A stretch of DNA of 64,000 nucleotides, taken from contig CAIPQU010000045.1 in assembly GCA_903867305.1 (NCBI GenBank), positions 1 to 64,000 on the forward strand. The letters are read 5' to 3'. The stretch comes from an uncultured beta proteobacterium (GTDB lineage: Bacteria; Pseudomonadota; Gammaproteobacteria; Burkholderiales; Burkholderiaceae). The translations under genes were made by a program, and so were the position numbers. This document shows positions 38,753 to 47,443 of this stretch, one piece after another. Under the pieces are notes generated by a model that was not told where the DNA came from, made no database searches, and saw nothing but the letters and a program-made list of their open reading frames with translations. Position 1 is the first letter of the stretch, and every line of letters begins with the position of its first letter.

Positions 38753-41195
38753 CAGTTAACTCCTGATTCTTAATCGGCACGAATTGTCGAATATCGACAC
38801 CAGCACGTTCAAACTCTTTCCAAGGGTCAGGAGCATCTTTCAAATCAAACAGCAATCTCTCATAAAGAGATTTTCGGTTCTCAGAATCATTGATAATTTT
38901 TTCAGTAATATATTCCATACCTACACGGGAAACATAATGAACAGTTCGGTCTAAATACCACGCCTCCTCACGATATAACTGTAAAAAAGCGCCGGCATAC
39001 TCACGTACCTCCTCATCAGTTTTTACTTTACATAAAAATTGAGCAACTTCAGTTTTAATTCCACCATTACCAGCAATGTATATTTCCCATCCAGACTCAA
39101 CGCCAATAACCCCAACATCTTTAATGCCAGCTTCAGCACAGTTTCGGGGGCAACCAGAAACCGCTAATTTGACCTTATGCGGTGCATACATACCAAATAA
39201 CATTCGCTCTAAATCAACCCCCATCCGCATGGATGATTGTGTGCCAAAACGGCAATGCTCATCACCAACACAAGTCTTTACTGTTCGAATTGATTTTCCA
39301 TAAGCATGTCCGGATGGCATGTCCAACTCTTTCCAGACTGACGGCAAATCCTCTTTTTTAATACCTAATAAATCGATACGCTGTCCTCCAGTAACCTTGA
39401 CAGTGGGTACCTGATATTTTTCAGCAACATCAGCGATTCTTCTTAACTCAGCTGGAGTTGTCAGACCACCAAACATTCTTGGGACGACAGAGTAAGTTCC
39501 GTCTTTTTGAATATTCGCATGTGCACGCTCATTAATAAATCGTGATTGCGGGTCATCTTTAGCCTCATGTGGCCATGTCGAAATTAGATAATAATTCAGT
39601 GCAGGACGACAAGTTGCGCAACCATTGGGCGACTTCCAATTTAAAAATTCTCGAACCTGATCTTGGCTGATTAAATGCTCTTTACGAATGGTGCTTCTGA
39701 CTTCGTCGTGAGAGAAGTCTGTACAGTTACAAACTGCTTTCTTCCTTGGAGTCGCTGAATAGTCAGAGCCTAATACATTCATTAAAATTTGTTCGACCAA
39801 ACCCGTACAAGAACCACATGAGCTACTCGCCTTAGTACATTTCTTAACCTCATCTAAAGTAAACAAGCCTTGATCTCGCACAGCTTTAACAATAGTACCT
39901 TTTGTAATTCCGTTACAACCACACACCTCATCAGAATCTTTCATTCCCGCAGCTTTATCATGCCCTTGATGTCCAACGTCACCAATATTTGTCTCACCAA
40001 ACATGAGCGTTTCTCGAATCTGTGAAATATCTTGCTTATCCCGCATCAGCTTAAAGTACCAAGTACTATCAGCTGTATCGCCATACATACAAGCGCCAAT
40101 CAAACGGTCGTCTTGTATCACTAATTTTTTATAAACGCCACCATTAGAATCATTGAGTGTGATCTCTTCGACCCCTTCTCCGCCGATAAAATTACCTGCT
40201 GAAAACAAATCAATTCCAGTGACTTTTAACTTGGTGGAGGTAACTGATCCCTGATAATTTCCGATACCGTGCTGAGCCAAATGACTTGCGCATACTTTTG
40301 CCTGCTCAAATAGTGGCGCTACTAAACCATAACTAATTCCTCGATGACTAGCACACTCACCAACCGCATACACTCTGGGATCAAATGTTTGCAAGGTGTC
40401 ACTCACAACAATCCCGCGGTGGCAGTGCAGACCCGCTGATTCAGCAAGTGCTGTATTGGGTTTAATCCCCGCCGCCATGACCACCAAATCAGCTGTAATT
40501 TCTAGCCCTGATTTAAGCCTCACTTTTGCAACACGATCATTATTTTGATTCGGGATCAAGGCCTCAGTTTGTGCTTCTAATAAAAATGTAAGGCCTTTTT
40601 CCTCTAGGGATTTCTGTAAAAGCTTAGCTGCTGTTTGATCTAATTGACGCTCCATCAACCAAGGTGCCAAATGAATCACAGTGACACTCATTCCTCGAAG
40701 AGCAAGTCCATTGGCAGCTTCAAGCCCTAATAAACCACCGCCAATAACAACAGCATTTTGATGGGTTTTTGCTGTTTCAATCATTTCATTCGTATCTTTA
40801 ATATCTCGATACGAAATTACTCCAGGTAGATTATTGCCCGGAATTGGCAAAATAAAAGGTAATGATCCAGTTGCAAAGAGTAATCGATCGTATTCTTCAC
40901 GAGTCCCATCTTCGGCAACAACATATTTTTCTTTTCGATTAATTTGGGTTACTTTTTTTCCTAAATGTAACCGAATCTTATTCTGTGCATACCAATCCAG
41001 ATCGTTCAAAATAATCTGGTCAAGAGTCTGCTCCCCCGAAAGGACGGGCGATAGTAAAATGCGATTGTAATTAGGGTGTGGCTCAGCACCAAAAATTGAT
41101 ATCTCATATAAATCTGGAGCAATCTTTAATAACTCCTCGATGGTACGGACACCAGCCATACCATTACCAATCATGACAAGTTTATCTTTTTTCAT
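38745..41195 (-). CDS. nirB: Nitrite reductase [NAD(P)H] large subunit
   Basis: This sirohaem enzyme reduces nitrite to ammonium with six electrons from NAD(P)H. It has 816 aa. The N-terminal FAD/NAD(P) domains contain GNGMAG and GGGLLGLEAANGLALRG. Two BFD-like [2Fe-2S] regions follow (CGCNGITKG...SSCGSC and CNCTDFSHDE...GCATCRP). The C-terminal sirohaem/[4Fe-4S] module has TCVGDEHCRFG and SGCPRNCAEAG. Complete in length. It overlaps nrtA by 4 bp and nirD by 8 bp. The sirohaem precursor is supplied by the divergent cobA. Confidence 0.95.
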   Translation of the reverse strand: MKKDKLVMIGNGMAGVRTIEELLKIAPDLYEISIFGAEPHPNYNRILLSPVLSGEQTLDQIILNDLDWYAQNKIRLHLGKKVTQINRKEKYVVAEDGTREEYDRLLFATGSLPFILPIPGNNLPGVISYRDIKDTNEMIETAKTHQNAVVIGGGLLGLEAANGLALRGMSVTVIHLAPWLMERQLDQTAAKLLQKSLEEKGLTFLLEAQTEALIPNQNNDRVAKVRLKSGLEITADLVVMAAGIKPNTALAESAGLHCHRGIVVSDTLQTFDPRVYAVGECASHRGISYGLVAPLFEQAKVCASHLAQHGIGNYQGSVTSTKLKVTGIDLFSAGNFIGGEGVEEITLNDSNGGVYKKLVIQDDRLIGACMYGDTADSTWYFKLMRDKQDISQIRETLMFGETNIGDVGHQGHDKAAGMKDSDEVCGCNGITKGTIVKAVRDQGLFTLDEVKKCTKASSSCGSCTGLVEQILMNVLGSDYSATPRKKAVCNCTDFSHDEVRSTIRKEHLISQDQVREFLNWKSPNGCATCRPALNYYLISTWPHEAKDDPQSRFINERAHANIQKDGTYSVVPRMFGGLTTPAELRRIADVAEKYQVPTVKVTGGQRIDLLGIKKEDLPSVWKELDMPSGHAYGKSIRTVKTCVGDEHCRFGTQSSMRMGVDLERMLFGMYAPHKVKLAVSGCPRNCAEAGIKDVGVIGVESGWEIYIAGNGGIKTEVAQFLCKVKTDEEVREYAGAFLQLYREEAWYLDRTVHYVSRVGMEYITEKIINDSENRKSLYERLLFDLKDAPDPWKEFERAGVDIRQFVPIKNQELTDV

Positions 41196-42481
41196 GCTTT
41201 TATCTTGAAGCTATCAGCATATGCATTGGGATTTTGACCATTCCAAACAGTTCCATCAAATAATTTACTAGAACGCATTTCTGATTTCGGTAATGGCGTC
41301 TTCGTTGCATCAGCCGCCTGCTTATAAATACTGATGTTATTGACTTTTTTGGCGACTTCCAAATAATTGGGATGATCCTTCAAAAGGCCCCAGCGTTTAT
41401 GCTGCGTCATAAACCACATGGCATCAGAAAGATAAGGGAAATTGACAGCACCATCATTGTAAAACCTCATTGCATGTTGATCATCCCAAGTCTTACCAAT
41501 ACCATTGTTATAACGTCCCATCATTCGATCTTGAATGACATTTATGTCCGTGTTTACAAATGACGTTGCACTGACCACTTCAGCGGTGTCATGTTTTGAT
41601 TTGGCGGATGAGTCAATATATTTAGAAGCTTCTAAAATTGCTGAAGTAACAGCCCTGCAAGTATTTGGGTACTTTTTAACAAAATCAGCGGTGGTTCCCA
41701 AAACTTTTTCCGGATGATCTTGCCAAATGTCTTGTGTTGTAGTTGCTGTAAACCCAATACCATCAACAATGGCACGTGCATTCCAAGGCTCACCAACACA
41801 ATAGCCATCCATATTACCGCTGCGCATATTCGCCACCATTTGCGGTGGAGGAACCGTAATCACCTTAGCATCTTTAAGAGGATTAATTCCATAATTTGCT
41901 AGCCAGTAATATAACCACATGGCATGCGTACCCGTTGGAAAGGTTTGCGCAAATGTATATTCGCGTTTTTCTTTATCCATCAGACTCTTGAGTTTTTCTC
42001 CATCAGTAACCCCTTTTTGATACAAGGCTTTCGATAAAGTAATTGCTTGACCATTTTGATTGAGTGTCATCAAAACACTCATGTCTTTTTGTTGACCACC
42101 AATCCCAAGTTGTAATCCATAAACAAGGCCATACAAAATATGCGAGAGATCATTCTCACCATTCACTAATTTATCTCGGATCGAAGCCCATGAAGCTTCT
42201 TTGGTTGGGATAATTTTGACACCATATTTTTTATCTAAACCCAGGTGATTCGCCAACACCACAGATGAACAATCTGTCAAAGCAATAAAACTTACCTTTA
42301 CATCAGTTTTTTCTGGAGCATCAGAACCGGCAGCCCAAGCTCCGACTTTTACTAAAGGATCAACCAGGTTAAATAAACTAACTGCACCTATAGCTTTCAA
42401 CGATGATCGCTTTGAATGATTGGGCTTAAGATCTGTTGAAGGTGATGAAATGAGTTCATTTTTTAGTGAAGGTATTTTCAT
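41192..42481 (-). CDS. nrtA: Nitrate/nitrite/cyanate ABC transporter substrate-binding protein
   Basis: This NrtA/CmpA/CynA-family receptor has 429 aa. The N-terminus carries a degenerate twin-arginine-like signal (SKRSSLKAIGAVS, with Lys-Arg rather than Arg-Arg), then the NrtA domain starting at VKVSFIALTDCSSVVLANHLGLDKKYG. The motifs FPTGTHAMWLYYWLA and NMDGYCVGEPWNARA, which line the anion pocket, are typical of nitrate-type receptors. Its ABC partners lie on the opposite strand 1.1 kb away, so receptor and membrane parts are made from divergent operons. It is first in nrtA-nirB-nirD-nasA-ybiB. Nitrate versus cyanate specificity is not decidable. Confidence 0.9.
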   Translation of the reverse strand: MKIPSLKNELISSPSTDLKPNHSKRSSLKAIGAVSLFNLVDPLVKVGAWAAGSDAPEKTDVKVSFIALTDCSSVVLANHLGLDKKYGVKIIPTKEASWASIRDKLVNGENDLSHILYGLVYGLQLGIGGQQKDMSVLMTLNQNGQAITLSKALYQKGVTDGEKLKSLMDKEKREYTFAQTFPTGTHAMWLYYWLANYGINPLKDAKVITVPPPQMVANMRSGNMDGYCVGEPWNARAIVDGIGFTATTTQDIWQDHPEKVLGTTADFVKKYPNTCRAVTSAILEASKYIDSSAKSKHDTAEVVSATSFVNTDINVIQDRMMGRYNNGIGKTWDDQHAMRFYNDGAVNFPYLSDAMWFMTQHKRWGLLKDHPNYLEVAKKVNNISIYKQAADATKTPLPKSEMRSSKLFDGTVWNGQNPNAYADSFKIKA

Positions 42482-42540
42482 AATTTTCTCGCAATAGTTG
42501 ATATCTCTACATTAAGGACAATGGAAGATCAATAAAAACC

Positions 42541-42602
42541 CACCAACGTCAATATGGTGCCCTTATGCACCAATTTGGAATAAAACTCCTTATTTCGGTG
42601 CA
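42541..42602. promoter_or_regulatory. NtrC-like half-site array between the divergent nitrogen operons
   Basis: Four alternating half-sites lie within 62 bp: CACCA (42541), TGGTGC (42555), GCACCA (42567) and GGTGCA (42597). The stretch TGCACCAATTTGGAATA at 42566-42582 resembles the NtrC consensus TGCACCA-N3-TGGTGCA, with a strong left half and a partial right half. NtrC control would fit genes of nitrogen assimilation. I did not find a convincing sigma-54 promoter (GG-N10-GC) on either strand, which weakens the case. Confidence 0.4.
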
Positions 42603-42643
42603 AAGGTTTTTTGCTATTGAATTGCAGGGTTTATAAATTCAAT

Positions 42644-43444
42644 ATGCCCAATAAGAATGTATTTACTAATAGTATCGACACAAGTTTGAGATCTGGTGTG
42701 TACCTCATTGGTGCAGGGCCAGGCGCTCATGACCTCATTACGGTTCGGGGTGCGCAAATCCTTGCAAAAGCGGATGTCGTGTTTTGTGATGCATTGATTG
42801 ATCCTAAAATGCTGCAATGGTGCACTCAAGCAGAAGTTGTTTTTGTAGGTAAACGCTGTGGAAAATACTCAACCTCTCAACTTTTTATTAATCGACAACT
42901 TACCTTAGCAGCAAAAAAATATGACGTCGTAGTTCGTTTAAAAGGTGGTGACCCTCTCATTTTCGGAAGAGCCAGTGAAGAAATCGAGGCTTTGAATGCT
43001 GAGAATATTTATTTTGAAGTGGTACCTGGCATCACCACTGCCTTGGCAGCTTGTGCAGAATTAAAACAGCCGCCGACGGAAAGAAACATTAGTCGAACCT
43101 TAAAAATCACGACGCTGCCTAGCCATCTAAATTATGTAGGTCAAGATACACTGATCTATTACATGGGCAGAGAACAATTACCACAAATTGCTCAAGAATT
43201 AATCGCAAAAGGTTATGCATTAACAACTCCCGTATGCATCATGGAATCCGTCAGCTTGCCAGATCAACGATCTTTTGGTGCCTGCTTAGAAGAGTTACTT
43301 AGCTTTGAGAAAAACCCTCTTTTCAATGAAAAAAAACCAGTCATTGTCCTCATCGGCAATGTGTATAACAAAGCTTCTCAGGAATTAACCCCATTAAACC
43401 CTTTATTCGACCAGACACATCTCTATGAAGGTCTAGCTAGCTAA
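42644..43444 (+). CDS. cobA: Uroporphyrinogen-III C-methyltransferase
   Basis: This SAM-dependent enzyme methylates uroporphyrinogen III twice to precorrin-2, the first step to sirohaem. It has 266 aa from the ATG at 42644; the track ORF begins 11 codons earlier at a TTG, less likely. Motifs are YLIGAGPGAHDLITVRG at the N-terminus and VRLKGGDPLIFGRASEE. It is a stand-alone methyltransferase with no CysG dehydrogenase/chelatase domain. It is divergent from nrtA and heads the operon with nrtB, the ATPase gene and cynS, so it supplies NirB cofactor. Confidence 0.93.
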   Translation: MPNKNVFTNSIDTSLRSGVYLIGAGPGAHDLITVRGAQILAKADVVFCDALIDPKMLQWCTQAEVVFVGKRCGKYSTSQLFINRQLTLAAKKYDVVVRLKGGDPLIFGRASEEIEALNAENIYFEVVPGITTALAACAELKQPPTERNISRTLKITTLPSHLNYVGQDTLIYYMGREQLPQIAQELIAKGYALTTPVCIMESVSLPDQRSFGACLEELLSFEKNPLFNEKKPVIVLIGNVYNKASQELTPLNPLFDQTHLYEGLAS

Positions 43445-43468
43445 ATGAATAACTGCTTAAGGAGTGAT

Positions 43469-43588
43469 ATGCAAAATGTAAATAGCTTTGATTTCAATTG
43501 CCAGTCGACTACCGACATCAATCGCCATAAACGTGTTCATTTGACGCCGTGCGTAAAAGATCCCGTGAACTGTTCCATTAAAAAATAA
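43469..43588 (+). CDS. Conserved-looking 39-aa small ORF in the nitrate operon
   Basis: This 39-codon ORF is too short for the track. It has a very strong ribosome site (AAGGAG, 5-6 nt before the ATG) and fills the gap between cobA and nrtB, ending 18 bp before nrtB. The product is polar with three cysteines (residues 11, 28 and 35) and no membrane segment or signal. Strong initiation and operon position argue for translation. It may be a small protein or a leader coupled to nrtB. I recognise no family. Confidence 0.5.
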   Translation: MQNVNSFDFNCQSTTDINRHKRVHLTPCVKDPVNCSIKK

Positions 43589-43606
43589 TCTCATAGAAAG
43601 AAGCCC

Positions 43607-44482
43607 ATGAAGTCGCTTTCCGTTAAAACTAAAGGCCTTTTACTGTCGATCCTTATTTTAGGATTTTTGCTATTCCTGTGGCATATTTCCACCGTCCCAA
43701 AAGCCTCTAAAATTGCAACAATAGCTGCATCAAATGCGAATAATTCTGCCGAATACAATTCGTTAATGGGCAATGGTAATAGCATGGATGGTGCAACCAA
43801 GTCGGGCTTCCCAACTCTCACACAAATGCGGCAAACTATTTTTGAAAAACTATCACACCCCTTTTATGACAATGGCCCTAATGATAAGGGTGTCGGTATT
43901 CAACTAATGTTCTCTTTGGGACGCGTGGGGCTAGGATTTTTCTTGGCGATGATCATTGCCCTTCCCTTAGGTTTTTTGATTGGTATGTCCCCACTCATCT
44001 TCCAAGCATTAAATCCCTTTATACAAATCTTAAAGCCCATTTCTCCCCTAGCTTGGATGCCGATAGCTTTGTATACGATCAAAGACTCATCTATTTCTGC
44101 AATCTTCGTGATCTTTATTTGTTCCATTTGGCCCATGCTCATCAATACCGCTTTCGGGGTGGCTAACGTTCGTAAGGAATGGCTTAATGTAGCAAAAACT
44201 TTAGAAGTGAACCCCTTTCGCAAAGCTTTTAAAGTGATTCTTCCCGCAGCCGCACCAACAATTTTGACAGGTATGCGGATCTCTATGGGGATCGCATGGT
44301 TAGTGATTGTCGCAGCAGAAATGCTCGTGGGTGGAACAGGTATTGGTTATTTCCTATGGAATGAATGGAATAACCTGTCTTTATCCAGTGTTATCTTTGC
44401 GATTTTATTAATTGGTACCGTTGGAATGCTTCTTGATACACTTTTCGGACAACTACAAAAATGGGTTTCTTATGCTGACTAA
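43607..44482 (+). CDS. nrtB: Nitrate/cyanate-type ABC transporter permease
   Basis: This inner-membrane permease of the NrtB/SsuC family has 291 aa. One N-terminal membrane helix (about 9-27) precedes a polar Asn/Ser-rich periplasmic stretch of about 70 residues. The five-helix core follows, with the EAA-loop contact motif to the ATPase near KTLEVNPFRKAFKVILPAAAP. It overlaps the ATPase gene by 11 bp. The matching receptor NrtA is encoded divergently. Confidence 0.9.
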   Translation: MKSLSVKTKGLLLSILILGFLLFLWHISTVPKASKIATIAASNANNSAEYNSLMGNGNSMDGATKSGFPTLTQMRQTIFEKLSHPFYDNGPNDKGVGIQLMFSLGRVGLGFFLAMIIALPLGFLIGMSPLIFQALNPFIQILKPISPLAWMPIALYTIKDSSISAIFVIFICSIWPMLINTAFGVANVRKEWLNVAKTLEVNPFRKAFKVILPAAAPTILTGMRISMGIAWLVIVAAEMLVGGTGIGYFLWNEWNNLSLSSVIFAILLIGTVGMLLDTLFGQLQKWVSYAD

Positions 44483-45341
44483 TAAATCATTTTTACAAGT
44501 TCAAAACCTGAGTAAGTCTTATAACTTGGATGGCCCCCCTGTATTTGATGGTATTAATTTTGAGATTCAAAAAGGCGAATTCATTTGTATTATTGGCCAT
44601 TCCGGGTGTGGCAAAACAACTATTCTGAATGTGTTAGCTGGCCTAGAAAAAGCCACTTCAGGATACGCCTTTATGCTTGATCGTGAAATTAAAGGTCCAG
44701 GTTTAGAACGTGGCGTTGTGTTCCAAGGACATGCATTGATGCCTTGGATGAATGTGATTGAAAATGTTAGCTTTGCCATTAAGTCTAAATTTCAAGATTG
44801 GAGCAAAGGACAAATCGAAGATCAAGCAAATAAATATTTGCAATTGGTTGGTCTGCATGGAGCTAACAAGAAAAAACCTTCCGAGTTGTCTGGAGGTATG
44901 AAGCAACGGGTTGGTATCGCACGTGCATTTGCTATCGAACCCCAAATGCTTCTTCTTGATGAGCCCTTTGGCGCTTTAGATGCACTCACGCGAGGAGTGA
45001 TTCAAGATGAACTTTTAAAAATCTGCCAAGAAACTCATCAAACAGTTTTTATGATTACGCATGATGTCGATGAGGCTATCTTATTATCTGATCGAATTAT
45101 GCTCATGAGTAATGGACCGAATGCTAAGATAGCAGAAATTGTGATAAACCCCTTACCCAAAGATCGTCAACGGTCCTCATTGCATAAAGAACCACTGTAT
45201 TATCCTGTTCGAAATCACCTGGTTGATTTTTTGGTCAATCGCTCTAAACAACTTCAAGCAGAAGCCGCAAATGGTAAATCTTTGGAAGGATATCAACCCG
45301 TTATTGTCAGACCTGGCATTGATGAAATAATTACCGCTTAA
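44472..45341 (+). CDS. nrtD: Nitrate/cyanate-type ABC transporter ATP-binding protein
   Basis: This is the ATPase of the nitrate-type importer. It has 289 aa from the ATG at 44472, which overlaps the end of nrtB; the longer track ORF starts in shadow sequence. Walker A is GHSGCGKTT, the signature is LSGGMKQR, Walker B is MLLLDEPFGALD, and the H-loop follows (ITHDVDEA). It lacks the C-terminal receptor-like domain of cyanobacterial NrtC, so the NrtD name fits better. Upstream of cynS. Confidence 0.9.
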   Translation: MLTNKSFLQVQNLSKSYNLDGPPVFDGINFEIQKGEFICIIGHSGCGKTTILNVLAGLEKATSGYAFMLDREIKGPGLERGVVFQGHALMPWMNVIENVSFAIKSKFQDWSKGQIEDQANKYLQLVGLHGANKKKPSELSGGMKQRVGIARAFAIEPQMLLLDEPFGALDALTRGVIQDELLKICQETHQTVFMITHDVDEAILLSDRIMLMSNGPNAKIAEIVINPLPKDRQRSSLHKEPLYYPVRNHLVDFLVNRSKQLQAEAANGKSLEGYQPVIVRPGIDEIITA

Positions 45342-45355
45342 CAGAAAGGAAAATC

Positions 45356-45799
45356 ATGAATCGTCATTTAGTAACAGAGAAAATCATCAATCATAAAGTT
45401 CTTAAAGGAATGAAATGGGCTGATATCGCAACCGCTATTGGTGAGTCAAAAGAATGGGTCACCGCAGCTTGTCTTGGGCAAATGACGTTCACTAAATCGC
45501 AAGCAGAAATTGCTGGAAAGTTATTTAACTTAACTGACGAAGAAATGGCTTGGCTACAAATTGTGCCTTACAAGGGCTCGCTGCCTACAGCCGTTCCTAC
45601 TGATCCATTAATCTATCGCTGGTATGAAATTGTGAGTGTCTATGGCACCACCATTAAAGAACTCATTCATGAAGAGTTCGGCGATGGCATTATGAGCGCT
45701 ATTGATTTTTCGATGGATATTACTCGTGAAGCAGATCCCAAAGGGGATCGTGTCAACGTCGTTCTTTCTGGGAAGTTCTTGCCCTATAAAACCTATTGA
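45356..45799 (+). CDS. cynS: Cyanate hydratase (cyanase)
   Basis: This enzyme decomposes cyanate with bicarbonate to ammonium and two CO2. It has 147 aa, forming a decamer in the family. The N-terminal helical DNA-binding-like domain precedes the catalytic domain. Arg88, Glu91 and Ser114 match the E. coli catalytic triad in spacing (Arg96, Glu99 and Ser122). An AAGGA ribosome site precedes the ATG, 14 bp after the ATPase gene. Its place at the end of the nitrate-type transporter operon suggests that the transporter also takes up cyanate. Confidence 0.95.
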   Translation: MNRHLVTEKIINHKVLKGMKWADIATAIGESKEWVTAACLGQMTFTKSQAEIAGKLFNLTDEEMAWLQIVPYKGSLPTAVPTDPLIYRWYEIVSVYGTTIKELIHEEFGDGIMSAIDFSMDITREADPKGDRVNVVLSGKFLPYKTY

Positions 45800-45837
45800 A
45801 ACAATGACCTAGCGATCCTTCTGCTTTCTGGAATACA

Positions 45838-45885
45838 CAGTCCATTAAAATAGATTATTCTTAGATAATCTATACCAATGGACTG
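45838..45885. repeat. 48-bp composite palindrome upstream of pirin
   Basis: Two nested perfect inverted repeats share one centre. The outer arms are CAGTCCATT and AATGGACTG (9 bp), and the inner arms are TAGATTAT and ATAATCTA (8 bp), with 4-nt linkers on both sides and a 6-nt centre. It ends 5 bp before the pirin ATG, where no Shine-Dalgarno is visible. It could be a double operator or an mRNA hairpin that sequesters translation initiation. There is no T-tract, so it is not a standard terminator for cynS. Confidence 0.8.
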
Positions 45886-45890
45886 TTATT

Positions 45891-46604
45891 ATGATTTATA
45901 AACGCTCAGCTTCTTCAAGGGGTTATGCCGATCATGGCTGGCTCAAGTCTTTCCATAGCTTTTCATTTGCTGATTATTACGATCCACAGTTTATGGGTTT
46001 TGGGCCACTGCGTGTGATTAATGAAGATTGGATTGCAGCTGGAAAAGGATTTGGCACACACGGCCATAAGGATATGGAAATTATTACCTATGTTCTTGAG
46101 GGGGAGCTCGCTCACAAAGATAATATGGGTAATGGTAAAGCGATCTACCCCCATGAAGTCCAAAGAATGAGTGCCGGTAAAGGAGTCATGCATAGCGAAT
46201 TTAATCACGCTGAAGGTCAAACAACCCATCTTTTACAAATTTGGATCCAACCAGATGTCATTGGCGTGCCTCCAAGTTACGAACAAACGATGTTTCCACC
46301 CGAAGAAAAACGTGGCAAATTACGCTTGGTAGCATCCCCCAATGGGGGCCAAAACTCAGTCACGATTCACTCCAATACCTATTTATATGCCGGCTTGTTA
46401 GATGGTACAGAAACCATTGAACAACCGTTAGCCGCCGACCGTATTGCATACCTCCATGTAGCCAAAGGAAAACTGGTTGTCAATGGCGAAGCGATTGAAG
46501 CTGGTGATGCGCTAATGATTGCACAAGAAAACTTGATCAATTTATCGAAAGGTCAAGATGCAGAAGTGCTCCTATTTGATTTACCGAAAGCGGCTCAAGC
46601 TTGA
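45891..46604 (+). CDS. Pirin-family protein
   Basis: This bicupin protein of the pirin family has 237 aa. The metal site of the N-terminal cupin is intact, with His57 and His59 (GTHGHKDMEI) and His101 and Glu103 (VMHSEFNH). Bacterial pirins have been linked to quercetinase-like activity, redox sensing and control of pyruvate metabolism. Which applies here cannot be read. Start ATG at 45891 immediately downstream of a 48-bp composite palindrome. The YgiD-like dioxygenase gene follows after 30 bp. Confidence 0.92.
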   Translation: MIYKRSASSRGYADHGWLKSFHSFSFADYYDPQFMGFGPLRVINEDWIAAGKGFGTHGHKDMEIITYVLEGELAHKDNMGNGKAIYPHEVQRMSAGKGVMHSEFNHAEGQTTHLLQIWIQPDVIGVPPSYEQTMFPPEEKRGKLRLVASPNGGQNSVTIHSNTYLYAGLLDGTETIEQPLAADRIAYLHVAKGKLVVNGEAIEAGDALMIAQENLINLSKGQDAEVLLFDLPKAAQA

Positions 46605-46634
46605 ATGGCCCCTAATTAATCAGGCTGGTTACCA

Positions 46635-47432
46635 ATGACAACAATGCCCGCATTATTTGTTGGTCATGGTAGCCCCATGTACGCCATCCAACCCAATGAA
46701 TATAATGAAGCGTGGGCAAGTGTGGCGAAAAAAATACCAAGGCCCTCAGCCATTCTGATGATTTCTGCTCATTGGTATACAAGAGGAACTTGGTTAACGG
46801 CGATGCAGGAGCCTAAGACGATTCATGACTTTGGAGGCTTTCCTCAGGCCTTGTTTGATATTCAGTACCCTGCTCCTGGATCTCCAGCTCTAGCCCAACA
46901 TGTCAAAGGAATCATCTCTTCTCAATTTGAAAATATCACCTTGGAAGAATCAGAATGGGGTCTCGATCATGGTGCTTGGTCGATTCTTAAATATATGTTC
47001 CCTAAGGCAGATATTCCAGTGATACAAATGAGTATTGATGCTACTCTAACTGGGGATCAACATGTTGCACTAGGGCGTAAATTACAGATTTTACGCGAGG
47101 AAAATATTCTCATCATTAGCAGTGGTAATGTAGTCCACAATCTACAACTCATTGCTTGGAAAAGTCATGTGCCAACGCCGTCTTGGGCACTCAATTTTAA
47201 TGATTTCTTCAAAACGCATTTAATCAATAATGATTTAGCACCACTCATCCATTGGCAATCAGCAGGATCTGACGCCCAGTTAGCTATTCCAACTCCAGAG
47301 CATTATTTACCAGCTCTTTACACCTTCGGCTTAAAAAAAGAATCCGAGTCTGCTCAGGTCATTACTGATGGAATCGAAATGTCTTCCATTAGCATGCTAA
47401 GCTTTGGTTATGGTCTACCCTCTACTCTTTAG
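46635..47432 (+). CDS. YgiD-like class III extradiol dioxygenase
   Basis: This 265-aa protein of the LigB-like superfamily is close to E. coli YgiD (4,5-DOPA extradiol dioxygenase). Visible motifs are FVGHGSPMYAI with the metal His near the N-terminus, MISAHWYT, WGLDHGAWSIL and SSGNVVHNL. Probably a cytoplasmic non-haem Fe or Zn enzyme acting on catechols. It follows pirin and precedes an M50 protease with an 11-bp gap, so the three genes may be co-transcribed. Confidence 0.87.
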   Translation: MTTMPALFVGHGSPMYAIQPNEYNEAWASVAKKIPRPSAILMISAHWYTRGTWLTAMQEPKTIHDFGGFPQALFDIQYPAPGSPALAQHVKGIISSQFENITLEESEWGLDHGAWSILKYMFPKADIPVIQMSIDATLTGDQHVALGRKLQILREENILIISSGNVVHNLQLIAWKSHVPTPSWALNFNDFFKTHLINNDLAPLIHWQSAGSDAQLAIPTPEHYLPALYTFGLKKESESAQVITDGIEMSSISMLSFGYGLPSTL

Positions 47433-47443
47433 AAAGTTTCATC

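Noticed and set aside
42611-42643. Upstream TTG start for cobA
   Set aside because: The extra 11 residues do not resemble the family N-terminus, and an ATG follows at 42644.
44412-44471. N-terminal extension of the nitrate-type ATPase
   Set aside because: The extra 20 residues are the nrtB coding region in another frame; the ATG at 44472 gives the normal ABC ATPase start.
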